Positions 50,848 to 59,567 of a stretch of 64,000 nucleotides of DNA are shown here, in pieces. Position 1 is the stretch's first letter. Every line of letters starts with the position of its first letter. Both the position numbers and the translations under genes were made by a program. Source of the DNA: Aeromonas eucrenophila (GTDB lineage Bacteria; Pseudomonadota; Gammaproteobacteria; Enterobacterales; Aeromonadaceae); the NCBI RefSeq assembly GCF_000819865.1, contig NZ_CDDF01000011.1, positions 362,875-426,874 of the forward strand. Reading direction: 5' to 3'. The notes under the pieces were generated by a model, which saw nothing but the letters and a program-made list of their open reading frames with translations, searched no databases and was not told the DNA's origin.

Positions 50848-50974
50848 AACAATTCAACACATTGATATAATTGAAGTTTATTTTTCAGCATGTCAGAAGT
50901 CCGTCGCCCTCGCCCCACACATAAACCGGGGCCATGGCGAGCGGGGCCAGGGTTTCCCCTTTATTGGCGGTATG

Positions 50975-51274
50975 GAGGCTCAGTGGGCAGGTCTTTCGCA
51001 AACGGTGTCAGGCGCTGGCTACGGCAGAACTTCTTGAGCGGAGGCGCAGCGGCCAAGGCTTACACCACCGAGGTAAGCAGCCCTCTGGCTGGCGATGTCA
51101 TACAAACGCGGTTATGTGCGGAACTCGGGGGGAATGGGCAAGTCTTTGGCGATCGGGGTCGGCCGGCGGCCACGGCCACGGCCACGGCGAAACTTCTTGA
51201 GCTGGTACACATAGGCCAGCGCTTACACCACCACGGCAGACAGCCCTGCGGCAGATGGCGTTATGGCAGCGCCG
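50975..51274 (-). repeat. Two extra tandem copies of the flhB 3' end
   Basis: Copy A (about 51113-51260) matches the real flhB end (from 51276) with 163-bp offset. Over about 100 bp it is almost identical apart from a 6-bp CCACGG insertion, and still encodes LAYVYQLKKF...PTPIAKDLPIPPEFRT-stop. Copy B (about 50975-51110) is more diverged but retains LKKF...TPFAKDLPTEPPYRQ-stop, and shares with copy A a downstream block (GCTTACACCACC...TATGTGCGG). The array fills the flhB-flhA gap up to the promoter region. Confidence 0.85.
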
Positions 51275-52405
51275 CTATGTGCGGAACTCGGGGGGAATGG
51301 GCAGATCTTTGGCGATCGGGGTCGGGCGCCGGCCACGGCCACGGCGGAACTTCTTGAGCTGGTACACATAGGCCAGCACCTGGGCCACGGCGGCGAACAG
51401 CCCTTCCGGGATCTCCTGGCCGATCTCGGTGGCGTGATAGATGGCGCGGGTGAGCGGCGGGGACGGCATGATGGGGATCTCGTATTCGCGGGCGATCTCC
51501 CGGATCTTCATCGCCACCTCGTCCACCCCCTTGGCCAGCACCTTGGGGGCCGCGCCGGGTTTGCTCGCATCGTATTTCAGCGCCACCGAGTAGTGGCTCG
51601 GGTTGGTGATGATCACGTCCGCCTTGGGCACATCCCCCATCATGCGGCGCATCGCCATCTGCATCTGCAACTGGCGGATCTTGCCCTTGACCTCGGGCTT
51701 GCCCTCGCTGTCCCTGAATTCGTCCTTGATCTCCTGCTTGGTCATCTTGAGCTGGCGATTGTGGTTCCAGGTCTGGAAGGGCACGTCGATGGCGACGATG
51801 GGAATGAGGGCGCAGCAGAGGATGATCAGCATCCAGAGCAGCAGATCCAGGGCATCTATGATGCCGCCGGGAAACCCCTCGAGGGAGAGATTCAGCAGAT
51901 GATTGAACTTGCTGGAGAGCATCCACCAGGCGAATGTGCTAATAAAAATCACTTTAGCGATGGATTTGATGAGCTCCACCAGGGATTGCACCCCGAACAT
52001 CCTCTTAATACCATTCAAGGGGCTCAGCTTGCTCCACTTGGGCAGCATGGCCTCGGAGGAGAAGTTCATCCCGCCGAGCAGGGTGTTGCCGACGAAGGCG
52101 GCGATGGCCACCAGCAGGAACAGCAGGCCGAGCGGCTGCAACAGCGGGGCCAGCAAGGCGGGCACCATGGCGCCCATGGCGTTGGGATCGAAGGCCTGAT
52201 CCCGATCCAGGGTAAAGCCGACGGTGAGCACCTTGACCATGGCGCCGGCCAGGCTCTCCTTGATCATCAGGAGACCAAACACGGTCGCCAGCAAGACGCT
52301 GGCGGTACCCAGCTCCTTGGAACGTGCAATCTGCCCTTTTTCCCGGGCCTGTTGCAGTCGTTTGCCCGTGGGTTGTTCGGTACGTTCCTGATCGGTATCA
52401 GCCAT
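51275..52405 (-). CDS. flhB: Flagellar export switch protein FlhB
   Basis: A 376-residue protein: N-terminal four-helix membrane part and a cytoplasmic domain with the self-cleavage motif NPSH (VIITNPSHYSVALKYD, about residue 267). NPTH is more usual, but Ser at this place is a mild change. It switches export from rod/hook to filament substrates. The Arg/Gly-rich tail (KKFRRGRGRRPTPIAKDLPIPPEFRT) is the part duplicated downstream. Confidence 0.95.
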   Translation of the reverse strand: MADTDQERTEQPTGKRLQQAREKGQIARSKELGTASVLLATVFGLLMIKESLAGAMVKVLTVGFTLDRDQAFDPNAMGAMVPALLAPLLQPLGLLFLLVAIAAFVGNTLLGGMNFSSEAMLPKWSKLSPLNGIKRMFGVQSLVELIKSIAKVIFISTFAWWMLSSKFNHLLNLSLEGFPGGIIDALDLLLWMLIILCCALIPIVAIDVPFQTWNHNRQLKMTKQEIKDEFRDSEGKPEVKGKIRQLQMQMAMRRMMGDVPKADVIITNPSHYSVALKYDASKPGAAPKVLAKGVDEVAMKIREIAREYEIPIMPSPPLTRAIYHATEIGQEIPEGLFAAVAQVLAYVYQLKKFRRGRGRRPTPIAKDLPIPPEFRT

Positions 52406-52490
52406 GCTGACCTCCGACTGGCGAGAGGCAGACGATCATCCGGCCTAAGGCCAAGCATTGCGTGAACTGCGCCAGCGCCCGGTCAACCAT
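52398..52490 (-). CDS. 30-residue bridging ORF between fliR and flhB
   Basis: The ATG (52490) lies inside the last codons of fliR and the TGA lies just inside flhB (ATGGCTGA). It encodes 30 residues (MVDRALAQFTQCLALG...). The DNA GACCGGGCGCTGGCGCAGTT weakly resembles fliR coding sequence 60 bp upstream (GAGCGGGTGCAGGAGACCAGTT). Translation unproven. Confidence 0.25.
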   Translation of the reverse strand: MVDRALAQFTQCLALGRMIVCLSPVGGQHG

Positions 52491-53280
52491 TCTGGCCCCC
52501 GTAGCACTGGACGTTGATAAGCTCGCAACTGGTCTCCTGCACCCGCTCCCAGATGGATTCGAAGTGGCCCATGAAGCCGCCTATGGTGAGCCAGAGGATA
52601 AACAGGCCGGACATCATGCTGACCGCGAAGCCGATGCTGAAGATGTTGAGCTGGGGGGCGGCCCGGGTCATGACCCCGAACGCGAAGTTGATGAGCAGCA
52701 GCGCGACTATGGCCGACAGCGCCATCACCAATGAGGCCTGGTACATGACCCCGAGGAAGCTTATCAGGCTGCGAATGGCGGGCAGGGTCAGCCCCTGATC
52801 CGAGACCGGCAGGGTCTCGAAGCTCAGCACCACCATCTTGATCATCAGCAAGTGACCGTCCACCGCCAGGAACACCAGGGTCGCCAGCATCAGGTAGAAC
52901 TGGCCCACCACGGGGGCGGACTGGCCATTCATGGGATCCACCAGGGTGGCGAAACCCAGGCTGGTCTGCATGGCGATGACCTGACCGGCCATCACGAAGC
53001 TCTCCAGCAGGAACTGGGTCATGAGGCCCAGGGCCACACCGATGAGCAGTTGCTGCCCCAGCACCAGAAAACTGCCGACGGAGAACAGCTCTATCTTGGG
53101 CATGGGGGGCAACAGGGGGGCGATGATGAAGGTGATGGCGAGCGCCAACCCCATGCGGATATGGGCCGGGGCCAGCCGGCTGCCAAACACCGCCATCACC
53201 ATCAGCAGGCTGCTCACCCGGGCCAGCGGCCAGAGGATGGACGCCAGCCACTCCATGATCACCGCTGTGGTGTAGCTCAT
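52483..53280 (-). CDS. fliR: Flagellar export protein FliR
   Basis: A 265-residue export-gate membrane protein with about six helices (LASILWPLARVSSLLMVMAVFG, GLALAITFIIAPLLPP, LLIGVALGLMTQFLLESFVMAGQVIAMQTSLGFATLVDP). The C-terminal 20 residues (VQETSCELINVQCYGGQNG) look atypical for FliR and may be a replaced tail. Confidence 0.94.
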   Translation of the reverse strand: MSYTTAVIMEWLASILWPLARVSSLLMVMAVFGSRLAPAHIRMGLALAITFIIAPLLPPMPKIELFSVGSFLVLGQQLLIGVALGLMTQFLLESFVMAGQVIAMQTSLGFATLVDPMNGQSAPVVGQFYLMLATLVFLAVDGHLLMIKMVVLSFETLPVSDQGLTLPAIRSLISFLGVMYQASLVMALSAIVALLLINFAFGVMTRAAPQLNIFSIGFAVSMMSGLFILWLTIGGFMGHFESIWERVQETSCELINVQCYGGQNG

Positions 53281-53411
53281 GCCCTCGCCTCGCGGCCATG
53301 GGATGCCGGCATGGAGACTGCCAACCCCTGACTCATCCCACCCCCTCGGGAGGGATTTGAAGACGCCACCATCAACAGGGCGCCGGTGAACATGCCTGCC
53401 TTGGCAGACAT
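53277..53411 (-). CDS. 44-residue bridging ORF between fliQ and fliR
   Basis: The ATG overlaps the fliQ stop (TGATG) and the TGA overlaps the fliR start (ATGA). The frame includes ALLMVASSNPSRGGG, which resembles the FliQ end FQLMVSQIPEVVG at both protein and DNA level (TTGATGGTG...ATCCC..CGAGG). Probably decayed fliQ 3' sequence kept as a coupling ORF. Translation unproven. Confidence 0.35.
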   Translation of the reverse strand: MSAKAGMFTGALLMVASSNPSRGGGMSQGLAVSMPASHGREARA

Positions 53412-53680
53412 CAACCGACGACCTCGGGGATCTGGCTCACCATCAGCTGGAAGAAGTCCATCAGGCTCTGCAGGCCCCAGTGAGCACCTGCGCCCAGCGC
53501 CAGCAGGGTGACGATGAGACGGGGCAGGAAGCTCAGGGTCTGTTCGTTGATGGAGGTGGCGGCCTGGAAGATGGCGACGACGAGGCCCACCATCAGGCTC
53601 GGCAGGATCACGGCGCACACCATGATGGTCACCAGCCAGAGCGCCTCGCGAAACACGTCGACAAAGGTTTCCGGACTCAT
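53411..53680 (-). CDS. fliQ: Flagellar export protein FliQ
   Basis: An 89-residue protein with two helices: MSPETFVDVFREALWLVTIMVCAVILPSLMVGLVVAIFQAATSINEQTLSFLPRLIVTLLAL is the complete family signature. Part of the FliPQR export gate. Confidence 0.96.
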   Translation of the reverse strand: MSPETFVDVFREALWLVTIMVCAVILPSLMVGLVVAIFQAATSINEQTLSFLPRLIVTLLALGAGAHWGLQSLMDFFQLMVSQIPEVVG

Positions 53681-53681
53681 C

Positions 53682-53825
53682 TTATCGGCTCCTTTCCATT
53701 GACCGGCTTAGCCTGCCTCCAGCCCGACGCTGTTGGCCAAAGAGCCCAGGACGAGGCTCCAGCCGTCCACCATGACAACCAGCATCGGCTTGAACGGCAG
53801 TGAGGGCGGCACCGGAGGAAAACAT
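53682..53825 (-). CDS. 47-residue bridging ORF between fliP and fliQ
   Basis: The ATG overlaps the fliP stop (TGATG) and the TAA lies one base before the fliQ ATG. It reads through the duplicated fliP 3' end in another frame, so the peptide itself is unlikely to be functional; the frame could carry ribosomes from fliP to fliQ. Translation unproven. Confidence 0.3.
   Translation of the reverse strand: MFSSGAALTAVQADAGCHGGRLEPRPGLFGQQRRAGGRLSRSMERSR
53708..53806 (-). repeat. Second copy of the fliP 3' end
   Basis: About 99 bp match the authentic fliP end (53825-53923) at a 117-bp offset, roughly 80-85% identical by eye. In the matching frame it encodes LPFKPMLVVMVDGWSLVLGSL then ANSVGLEAG-stop, against Fli[22 protein letters not shown] then ANSFGLGAG-stop. 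The reading frame and stop are kept. Confidence 0.85.
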
Positions 53826-54583
53826 CATCCGGCGCCCAGCCCGAAGCTGTTGGCCAAGGAGCCCAGGATCAGGTTCCAGCCGTCCACCATGACGAACAGC
53901 ATCAGCTTGAACGGCAGCGAGACCAGCATGGGTGACAGCATCATCATCCCCATGGCCATCAGTATGCTGGCGACCACCAGATCGATGACCAGGAACGGCA
54001 GGAACAGCATGAAGCCTATCTGGAACGCGGTCTTGAGCTCGCTGGTGACGAAGGCCGGGATCAGCACCCGCAGCGGCACGTCCGCCGGCTTGTCCACCTG
54101 CACGTTCGCTATCTCCATGAAGGTGTTGAGATCCTTGACCCGGGTCTGGGCCAGCATGAACTGGTGGATGGGCAGCTCGGCCTTCTCCAGCGCCTCCTTG
54201 GCCCCTATGGTCTCCGCCAGATAGGGCTGCAGCGCCTCGTCGTTGATGCGATCCAGCACGGGGGACATGATGAAGAAGGACATGAACAGAGCGATGCCGA
54301 TCAGCACCTGGTTAGAGGGGCTCTGCTGCAGGCCTATGGCCTGGCGCAAGATGCCGAGCACCACGATGATCCGGGTGAAGGAGGTCATCATGATCACCAT
54401 GGCCGGCAGGAAGGAGAGCGCGGTCATCAGCGCCAGCACCTGCAGGGTCAGGCTGTATTCCTGGCTGCCATCCGCCATGGTCTTGACGGTCAGCGCCGAC
54501 ATGCCGTCCTGGGCCATTGCCAGTGGCGACAACAGCAGCACGGACAGCAGGCCCAGCCACCGGATCCAGTTAGCTTTTTTCAT
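53825..54583 (-). CDS. fliP: Flagellar export protein FliP
   Basis: A 252-residue protein: signal peptide ([14 protein letters not shown]), then [56 protein letters not shown] and the C-terminal [32 protein letters not shown]. Core of the FliPQR gate. It overlaps fliO; its 3' end is duplicated downstream. Confidence 0.96.
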   Translation of the reverse strand: MKKANWIRWLGLLSVLLLSPLAMAQDGMSALTVKTMADGSQEYSLTLQVLALMTALSFLPAMVIMMTSFTRIIVVLGILRQAIGLQQSPSNQVLIGIALFMSFFIMSPVLDRINDEALQPYLAETIGAKEALEKAELPIHQFMLAQTRVKDLNTFMEIANVQVDKPADVPLRVLIPAFVTSELKTAFQIGFMLFLPFLVIDLVVASILMAMGMMMLSPMLVSLPFKLMLFVMVDGWNLILGSLANSFGLGAG

Positions 54584-54947
54584 GCTTGCCCATCAATTTG
54601 CCGAGCTGCTGGGAGAACGCCTGGGGCTGGCTCTCGTCCAGCGGCTGCTCCAGGCGGTAGAGGAAGTTGACCTGCTGGGGGGTTACCCCGATGAGCAACT
54701 GCTGTTCGCCCACCTTGACCACCATCAGCTTCTCCTTGTAACCCACCGGCAGGGTGGCGATGACCTTCATCTGGCCGCCGCCCATCACCTGGGTGAGCTT
54801 GCTCTTCTTGAGCAGGAAGCCCAGCACCAGGATGAGGCCGATCACCATCAGGCTGGAGAGCAGCCAGGAGGTGATGCTGGGGGGATTGACGCCCCCCTCG
54901 GCCAGCGCGGGGGCGGCGAACAATGTCAGAGCGAGGACACGGATCAT
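54570..54947 (-). CDS. fliO: Flagellar protein FliO
   Basis: A 125-residue bitopic protein: signal-like N-terminus, one helix ([19 protein letters not shown]), and a cytoplasmic domain with [42 protein letters not shown]. It assists FliP assembly. It overlaps fliN and fliP. Confidence 0.93.
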   Translation of the reverse strand: MIRVLALTLFAAPALAEGGVNPPSITSWLLSSLMVIGLILVLGFLLKKSKLTQVMGGGQMKVIATLPVGYKEKLMVVKVGEQQLLIGVTPQQVNFLYRLEQPLDESQPQAFSQQLGKLMGKHEKS

Positions 54948-55339
54948 TTGAGTTTCTTGATCCGCTCTATCTGGCTGATGACGTCGGTGAGGCGTATGCC
55001 GAACTTGTCGTTCACCACCACCACCTCGCCGTGGGCGATCAGGGTGCCGTTCACCAGCACATCCAGCGGCTCACCGGCGACCCGATCCAGCTCCACCACC
55101 GAGCCCTGGTTGAGCTGCAGCAGGTTGCGGATGCTGATCTGGCTGCGGCCCACTTCCATGGCGATGGTCACCGGAATGTCCAGAATGGTGTCCAGCTTGC
55201 GCCGCTCTTCGGCACTGATGGGGGCATCGTCCTTGAGTTCTTCCAGCGGGGCGGGCTTGGCCTCGGCCGTCACCTGTTCTTCCAGCGCAGCCGCCCAGGC
55301 ATCTGCCATCAAATCCTGCTCGTCATCGGTTCCGCTCAT
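54944..55339 (-). CDS. fliN: Motor switch protein FliN
   Basis: A 131-residue switch protein with a C-terminal SpoA domain (LDTILDIPVTIAMEVGRSQISIRNLLQLNQGSVVELDRVAGEPLDVLVNGTLIAHGEVVVVNDKFGIRLTDVIS). Forms the lower C-ring and binds FliH and CheY. Confidence 0.96.
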   Translation of the reverse strand: MSGTDDEQDLMADAWAAALEEQVTAEAKPAPLEELKDDAPISAEERRKLDTILDIPVTIAMEVGRSQISIRNLLQLNQGSVVELDRVAGEPLDVLVNGTLIAHGEVVVVNDKFGIRLTDVISQIERIKKLK

Positions 55340-55388
55340 CTTGCTTCCTTATGCTGCTTCGTGACCCGCGTCTGATACGACGGGTCTG

Positions 55389-56459
55389 TTAAGAGTGTTT
55401 GTCTTCGATGCTGCGCTCGAGCTCTTCCAGCTCGGCCTCGCCATCGATGCGCACGCCCCCACGGGTCACCAGATGCATCTCTGTCTTGACCCCGTCAGGG
55501 CGTTTGAGTTTGTCGACTATCTTGAGCGCCACGTTTTCCTTGGTGCGCCCCATCTTGGCGTGGAAGGTCGGCAAGTCCTCCACGTAGACCAGCAGGTTCT
55601 CCGGCATCTCCACCGGGATGATGTCGCCGGGTTTGAGCTCCATCAGATCCCGCAGGGTCAGCTCTGTCTCCAGCAGCTTGGCCTTGAGCTCCACCTTGAC
55701 GTCCATGATCTCGTCGCGCAGCGCCTTGCTCCAGCGCACGTCGGTGTCGCCCTTGTCGCTCTGCACACCGGCATCGAGCAACTCTCGGATGGGCTCCAGC
55801 ATGGAGTAGGGCATGGCCACGTGGAAGTCGCCGCCACCGCCATCGAGCTCGATGTGGAAGGAACTCACCACTATCACCTCGGTGGGGCTGACGATGTTCG
55901 CCATGGCCGGGTTGACCTCGGAGTCGAGATACTCAAAGCCCACGTCCATCACCGGCGCCCAGGCGTCCTTGTAGTCCTCGAACACCAGCTTGAGCAGCAT
56001 CTGGATGATGCGCCGCTCGGTGGGGGTGAACTCGCGGCCCTCGATCTTGGCGTGGTAGCGCCCGTCGCCGCCGAAGAAGTTCTCCACCAGGATGAACACC
56101 AGGCGGGCCTCCATGGTGATCAGCGCCGTGCCCTTGAGGGGACGGAAGCGCACCATGTTCAGGCTGGTCGGCACGAACAGGGTGTGTACGTACTCACCGA
56201 ATTTCAGCATCTGCACGCCGTTGATAGAGACCTCGGCGGTGCGTCGCATCATGTTGAACAGGCTGATGCGCATGTGGCGGGCGAACCGCTCGTTCACCAG
56301 CTCCAGGGTCGGCATGCGGCCACGGACGATACGGTCCTGGGAAGAGAAATCGAACTGGGCGATGCCGGGATCCCCGGCCGCCCCTAGTTCTTCCTCTTCG
56401 ACATCATCGACACCGTGCAAGAGGGCATCAATTTCGTCCTGACTTAACAGATCGCTCAC
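55389..56459 (-). CDS. fliM: Motor switch protein FliM
   Basis: A 356-residue protein: N-terminal CheY-binding peptide LLSQDEIDALLHGV, middle domain with GGDGRYHAKIEGREFTPTE, and C-terminal SpoA domain (ELTLRDLMELKPGDIIPVEMPENLLVYVEDLPTFHAKMG). Its stop is 49 bp from fliN. Confidence 0.96.
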   Translation of the reverse strand: MSDLLSQDEIDALLHGVDDVEEEELGAAGDPGIAQFDFSSQDRIVRGRMPTLELVNERFARHMRISLFNMMRRTAEVSINGVQMLKFGEYVHTLFVPTSLNMVRFRPLKGTALITMEARLVFILVENFFGGDGRYHAKIEGREFTPTERRIIQMLLKLVFEDYKDAWAPVMDVGFEYLDSEVNPAMANIVSPTEVIVVSSFHIELDGGGGDFHVAMPYSMLEPIRELLDAGVQSDKGDTDVRWSKALRDEIMDVKVELKAKLLETELTLRDLMELKPGDIIPVEMPENLLVYVEDLPTFHAKMGRTKENVALKIVDKLKRPDGVKTEMHLVTRGGVRIDGEAELEELERSIEDKHS

Positions 56460-56469
56460 GCTTCACCTT

Positions 56470-56970
56470 TCATTGCATGACAAAGCCGGTAAACAGCACT
56501 TGTTCTATTACGGGGGAAGAGACCAGGTCATTGAGCACCCGGCGACACTCTTCCAGTGAATCCTGGCGCAGCTTCTCCTTGCCCTCGAAAGTCATCAGCT
56601 GCTCGGCGGTGGCCGCGCTGAAGACCCGCAGCAGGGTGCCTTCGATCAGGGGGGTATTCTGCTTGGCCAGCGCCTCATCGGCGGCGCCGCGCACCATCAG
56701 CTGGATCTTGATCTGCACCAGCCGATCCCGCTGCCCACCCGCCACATTGAACACGAAGGGGCGCAACATGGCGACATAGAGCGATGGCTCTGGCGTGCTG
56801 GCTTGTGGCTTGGCCTCCTCGGCCGCGGGTTTGTCCTCGCCCGCCAGCATGAACCAGGCACCGGCTCCGCCGCCCCCCAGCACGATGACGGCGAGGGCGA
56901 CTATCATGATCAGCTTCTTTTTCTTGGCTGCCGCCGGGTCCTTCAGCGTCAGTTCGTTATCGTCTGCCAT
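56470..56970 (-). CDS. fliL: Flagellar basal-body protein FliL
   Basis: A 166-residue protein: one membrane helix (LIMIVALAVIVLGGGGAGAWFML) and a periplasmic stomatin-like domain (YVAMLRPFVFNVAGGQRDRLVQIKIQLMVRG). Rings the stator and aids torque. Confidence 0.94.
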   Translation of the reverse strand: MADDNELTLKDPAAAKKKKLIMIVALAVIVLGGGGAGAWFMLAGEDKPAAEEAKPQASTPEPSLYVAMLRPFVFNVAGGQRDRLVQIKIQLMVRGAADEALAKQNTPLIEGTLLRVFSAATAEQLMTFEGKEKLRQDSLEECRRVLNDLVSSPVIEQVLFTGFVMQ

Positions 56971-57035
56971 CCCTTGTCCACCCTGGTCCTAAACTGGTTC
57001 GATATCATAAACTTACTCAGGCAGGCATCAAGCAT
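56949..57035 (-). CDS. 28-residue bridging ORF between fliK and fliL
   Basis: The ATG (57035) lies within the last fliK codons (TATGCTTGA) and the frame ends 20 bases inside fliL. No clear 3' copy of fliK is seen in it. It fits the general pattern of stop-to-start bridging ORFs in this operon but could be chance. Confidence 0.2.
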   Translation of the reverse strand: MLDACLSKFMISNQFRTRVDKGWQTITN

Positions 57036-59010
57036 AGAAATCAATTCCGCTGTCGTTTGTCGATTCCACCAGCAGACTCATGGCGCGGGCCCCATGCTCT
57101 CCCTTCCCCTGGCCGCTGCCGCCGAAAGATCCGCCCTCCTGCCGGCCCTGCTGACCCTGACCGTTGAAGGTCGACTGGCCTTGAGATTGCTGCTGTTGTC
57201 CCTGCTGCGCCTGCTGCTGTGACTGTTGTTGCACTTGGGTCTGGCCGAGCTGGATCCCCTGCCCCGCCAGCATGTCCCGCAGACGCGGCATGGCCTGCTC
57301 CAGCATCTCCCGGGTCTGGCCATGCTGCACCACGAAGTGGACGCTGGCCTGGTTGTCAGCCCCCATCTGTATCTGGATCTTCATCTTGCCAAGCCCGAGG
57401 GGATCGAGCTGGAGCTCCGCCTGCTGCAACTTGTCCGTCAGCATCAGGTTCACCTTCTGGTGCAACTGCTCAGGTGCTTCCGGTGTGGCCAACTTGAGGT
57501 GCGGCAGGGTCTGAGCCTCCCGCCTGGCCGCTACTTCGGCCGCCGGCCTGCTCTCGCCGGGCTGGGCCTGTGCATGCTGCGGGGCCGGTGTCGATTCGCT
57601 CTGCTCGACCGACTTGGTTTCCAGCGCAGGCGTACCGGGCTCATCCAGCTTTGACTTCATGTCGGTCTGCTTGAGCTCGACGGCCACCCTGGCCGCGACT
57701 GCGGGCTCGGCCTCCATCTGCTGGATACCGGCCGACAGGGCCGTCAGCGAGGCTTGTGGCCCCTGAGATTCGTGGCGCGCCAGGATCTGCGGCGCCGTCG
57801 TCAGCACAGGCTCGGGATCCACGCCGGCGGGCGCCCCGCTCCCGGCGGCGACCTGGGTGGCAGCCTGGGTTTCGGACTTGGCTGCCGGCGTCTGTCCCGG
57901 TTTGGCCTCCGGCTCGGCGGCCGCTCTGGTTTGGCTGCTCTCATCGCCGGACTTGCCGCCATCCGGGGTGGCATTGGCGCTGGCGTCACTCTGGGTATCC
58001 ACCCTGACCAGCCCCTCGCCAAAGGCCTTGGCCGCACTCGCCTGGGCGCCTTGAGTTGACTGAGCACCGTGCGCGCCTGGCGTTGCCTGGGCGCCATGGG
58101 CAGCGTGCTCAGTTGAGATGGATTGCGCCGACTTGCCCGCCGTGGGTGACTCGCTCGCCTCTGCCACCGGCGCGGCGTCCGTTTGAGCGGGGCTCACCTT
58201 GGCCAGCAAGGCGGCCCGCTCCTGACCGGACAGCGGCTGTGGGGCGGGTTTCGGCGCGACAGCCTCGGGATGCTCGACCTGGGTGGCGGCCTGCGCTTCC
58301 AACTGAGCCACCTGAGCTTCCGACTGAGCTGCCGGAGCTGCGAGCTGGCCATCGACAGGCAGAGCCTGAGCCCCCTTGCCGAGTCCGGTAGCCAGCTCAC
58401 TTCCCTTGTCGCTCTTGCCTGCCTCGCCTCGCGGAGTTGCTGCGCCTTGAGCAAGGGTCTCGCCCGTGCCGCGCCCTTCGGCCACCGGTCGCAGGAGCGT
58501 CTGCGGTGTGGCGGCGTCGGTCGTGGCCGCGGGCTTGCCCGCATCAGCCGGTGACACCGGCTGCGACTCGGGCGGCAAGTCGTTGCCGTCGATGACGGGC
58601 GCCGTCGGCATCGCCGCCTGAGCCGTCTGGGCCACCAGGGGCGCAGGAGGGACCACCAGGCTCACATCCTGTCTGAGGGAGGCCTGCAACTGCTGCAGAA
58701 AATCATCGGGGGGAAGCTCGGTCTCATCGCTCTTGTCAGACGTTGGCGGCGTCGAGGCGGGAGTCCCGTCGGTCGCCAAAGATTTGGCATCCGGCGTCAT
58801 GGCTGCGGGAGGCTGCTCACCCGTTTGGGCGGCTGGCGCCCCCTTGCCGACGAGCTGGGCCCTGGCCATGGCATCGGCAAACGCGGCCTTGCCACCGTCC
58901 TGCAACGGCAGTTCGGTCCCCTCGTTGCCCATGGGGAGCATGGCCGATGCTGTGCCGTTGTCGGCAGGGGTGGCCTGGATGGCGGCCTTGAGCAACTGGG
59001 TCTGTATCAT
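57028..59010 (-). CDS. fliK: Flagellar hook-length control protein FliK
   Basis: A 660-residue Ala/Gln/Pro-rich protein. The long disordered N-terminal ruler (residues 1-500) is followed by the Flg_hook domain (LHQKVNLMLTDKLQQAELQLDPLGLGKMKIQIQMGADNQASVHFVVQHGQTREMLEQAMPRLRDMLAGQGI) and a Gln-rich tail. It stops hook growth and triggers the FlhB specificity switch. Longer than the enteric form, as usual for polar systems. Confidence 0.93.
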   Translation of the reverse strand: MIQTQLLKAAIQATPADNGTASAMLPMGNEGTELPLQDGGKAAFADAMARAQLVGKGAPAAQTGEQPPAAMTPDAKSLATDGTPASTPPTSDKSDETELPPDDFLQQLQASLRQDVSLVVPPAPLVAQTAQAAMPTAPVIDGNDLPPESQPVSPADAGKPAATTDAATPQTLLRPVAEGRGTGETLAQGAATPRGEAGKSDKGSELATGLGKGAQALPVDGQLAAPAAQSEAQVAQLEAQAATQVEHPEAVAPKPAPQPLSGQERAALLAKVSPAQTDAAPVAEASESPTAGKSAQSISTEHAAHGAQATPGAHGAQSTQGAQASAAKAFGEGLVRVDTQSDASANATPDGGKSGDESSQTRAAAEPEAKPGQTPAAKSETQAATQVAAGSGAPAGVDPEPVLTTAPQILARHESQGPQASLTALSAGIQQMEAEPAVAARVAVELKQTDMKSKLDEPGTPALETKSVEQSESTPAPQHAQAQPGESRPAAEVAARREAQTLPHLKLATPEAPEQLHQKVNLMLTDKLQQAELQLDPLGLGKMKIQIQMGADNQASVHFVVQHGQTREMLEQAMPRLRDMLAGQGIQLGQTQVQQQSQQQAQQGQQQQSQGQSTFNGQGQQGRQEGGSFGGSGQGKGEHGARAMSLLVESTNDSGIDFYA

Positions 59011-59100
59011 GCGGGGATCCCTGACGACAATCCGGTGGCCGGCGACATCGACGTCGCCCCGTCACCGCGTATTTATCACGATGGAGAAAACGGAAGCAAA

Positions 59101-59541
59101 TTACAGGCCAGAATGGTGATAGCGCCGCATGATGGCGTAATCGTCCAGCATCTTCTGCTCCTGACGCTGGGCCTTCTGGCGTACCCGCCCCGCCTGTTTC
59201 TCGAGCAGGAGTTCGACCGCCTTGCGTCGCTGCTGGGCCTCCAGCCATTGGGTGCGGCACAATCCCAGCGCCTCGCGCACCTGCAGCACCCCTTCGTACT
59301 GCTGGGTCGCCGCATTTTCAAGCTTGCTGATGAAGGCGTGATACTGGCTGTTCTGCTGGGGGGTGATCCCTTGCAGACCCCGATCTGTCCACTGCTGGTG
59401 GTAGATCTGGCGGTACTGGTTCAGCGCCTCTTGCTGATCCATGAACAGCTTCAAGTCCTGCTGGGCCTTGGCCAGCGCCATGGCCGCCTGCTGCTCCGCC
59501 TCGACCAACCTGGTGGCCAACAATTCCAAGCCTTTACTCAT
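59101..59541 (-). CDS. fliJ: Flagellar export chaperone FliJ
   Basis: A 146-residue coiled-coil protein (LATRLVEAEQQAAMALAKAQQDLKLFMDQQEALNQYRQIYHQQW...) filling the centre of the FliI ATPase ring. It lies just after fliI. Confidence 0.93.
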   Translation of the reverse strand: MSKGLELLATRLVEAEQQAAMALAKAQQDLKLFMDQQEALNQYRQIYHQQWTDRGLQGITPQQNSQYHAFISKLENAATQQYEGVLQVREALGLCRTQWLEAQQRRKAVELLLEKQAGRVRQKAQRQEQKMLDDYAIMRRYHHSGL

Positions 59542-59567
59542 TCCAATACTCCACCCGGTTCATCTCG

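Noticed and set aside
49157-51037. Plus-strand frame of 626 codons
   Set aside because: Complement of flhA; His/Asp/Gln-rich composition typical of an antisense shadow.
51603-51650. NPSH instead of NPTH in FlhB as a loss of self-cleavage
   Set aside because: Ser for Thr is conservative, and the Asn-Pro bond that is cut is kept, so loss of function cannot be claimed.
59011-59100. Sigma-54 promoter upstream of fliK
   Set aside because: Only a poor match (CGGCCA-N5-TTGT) could be found, too weak to list.
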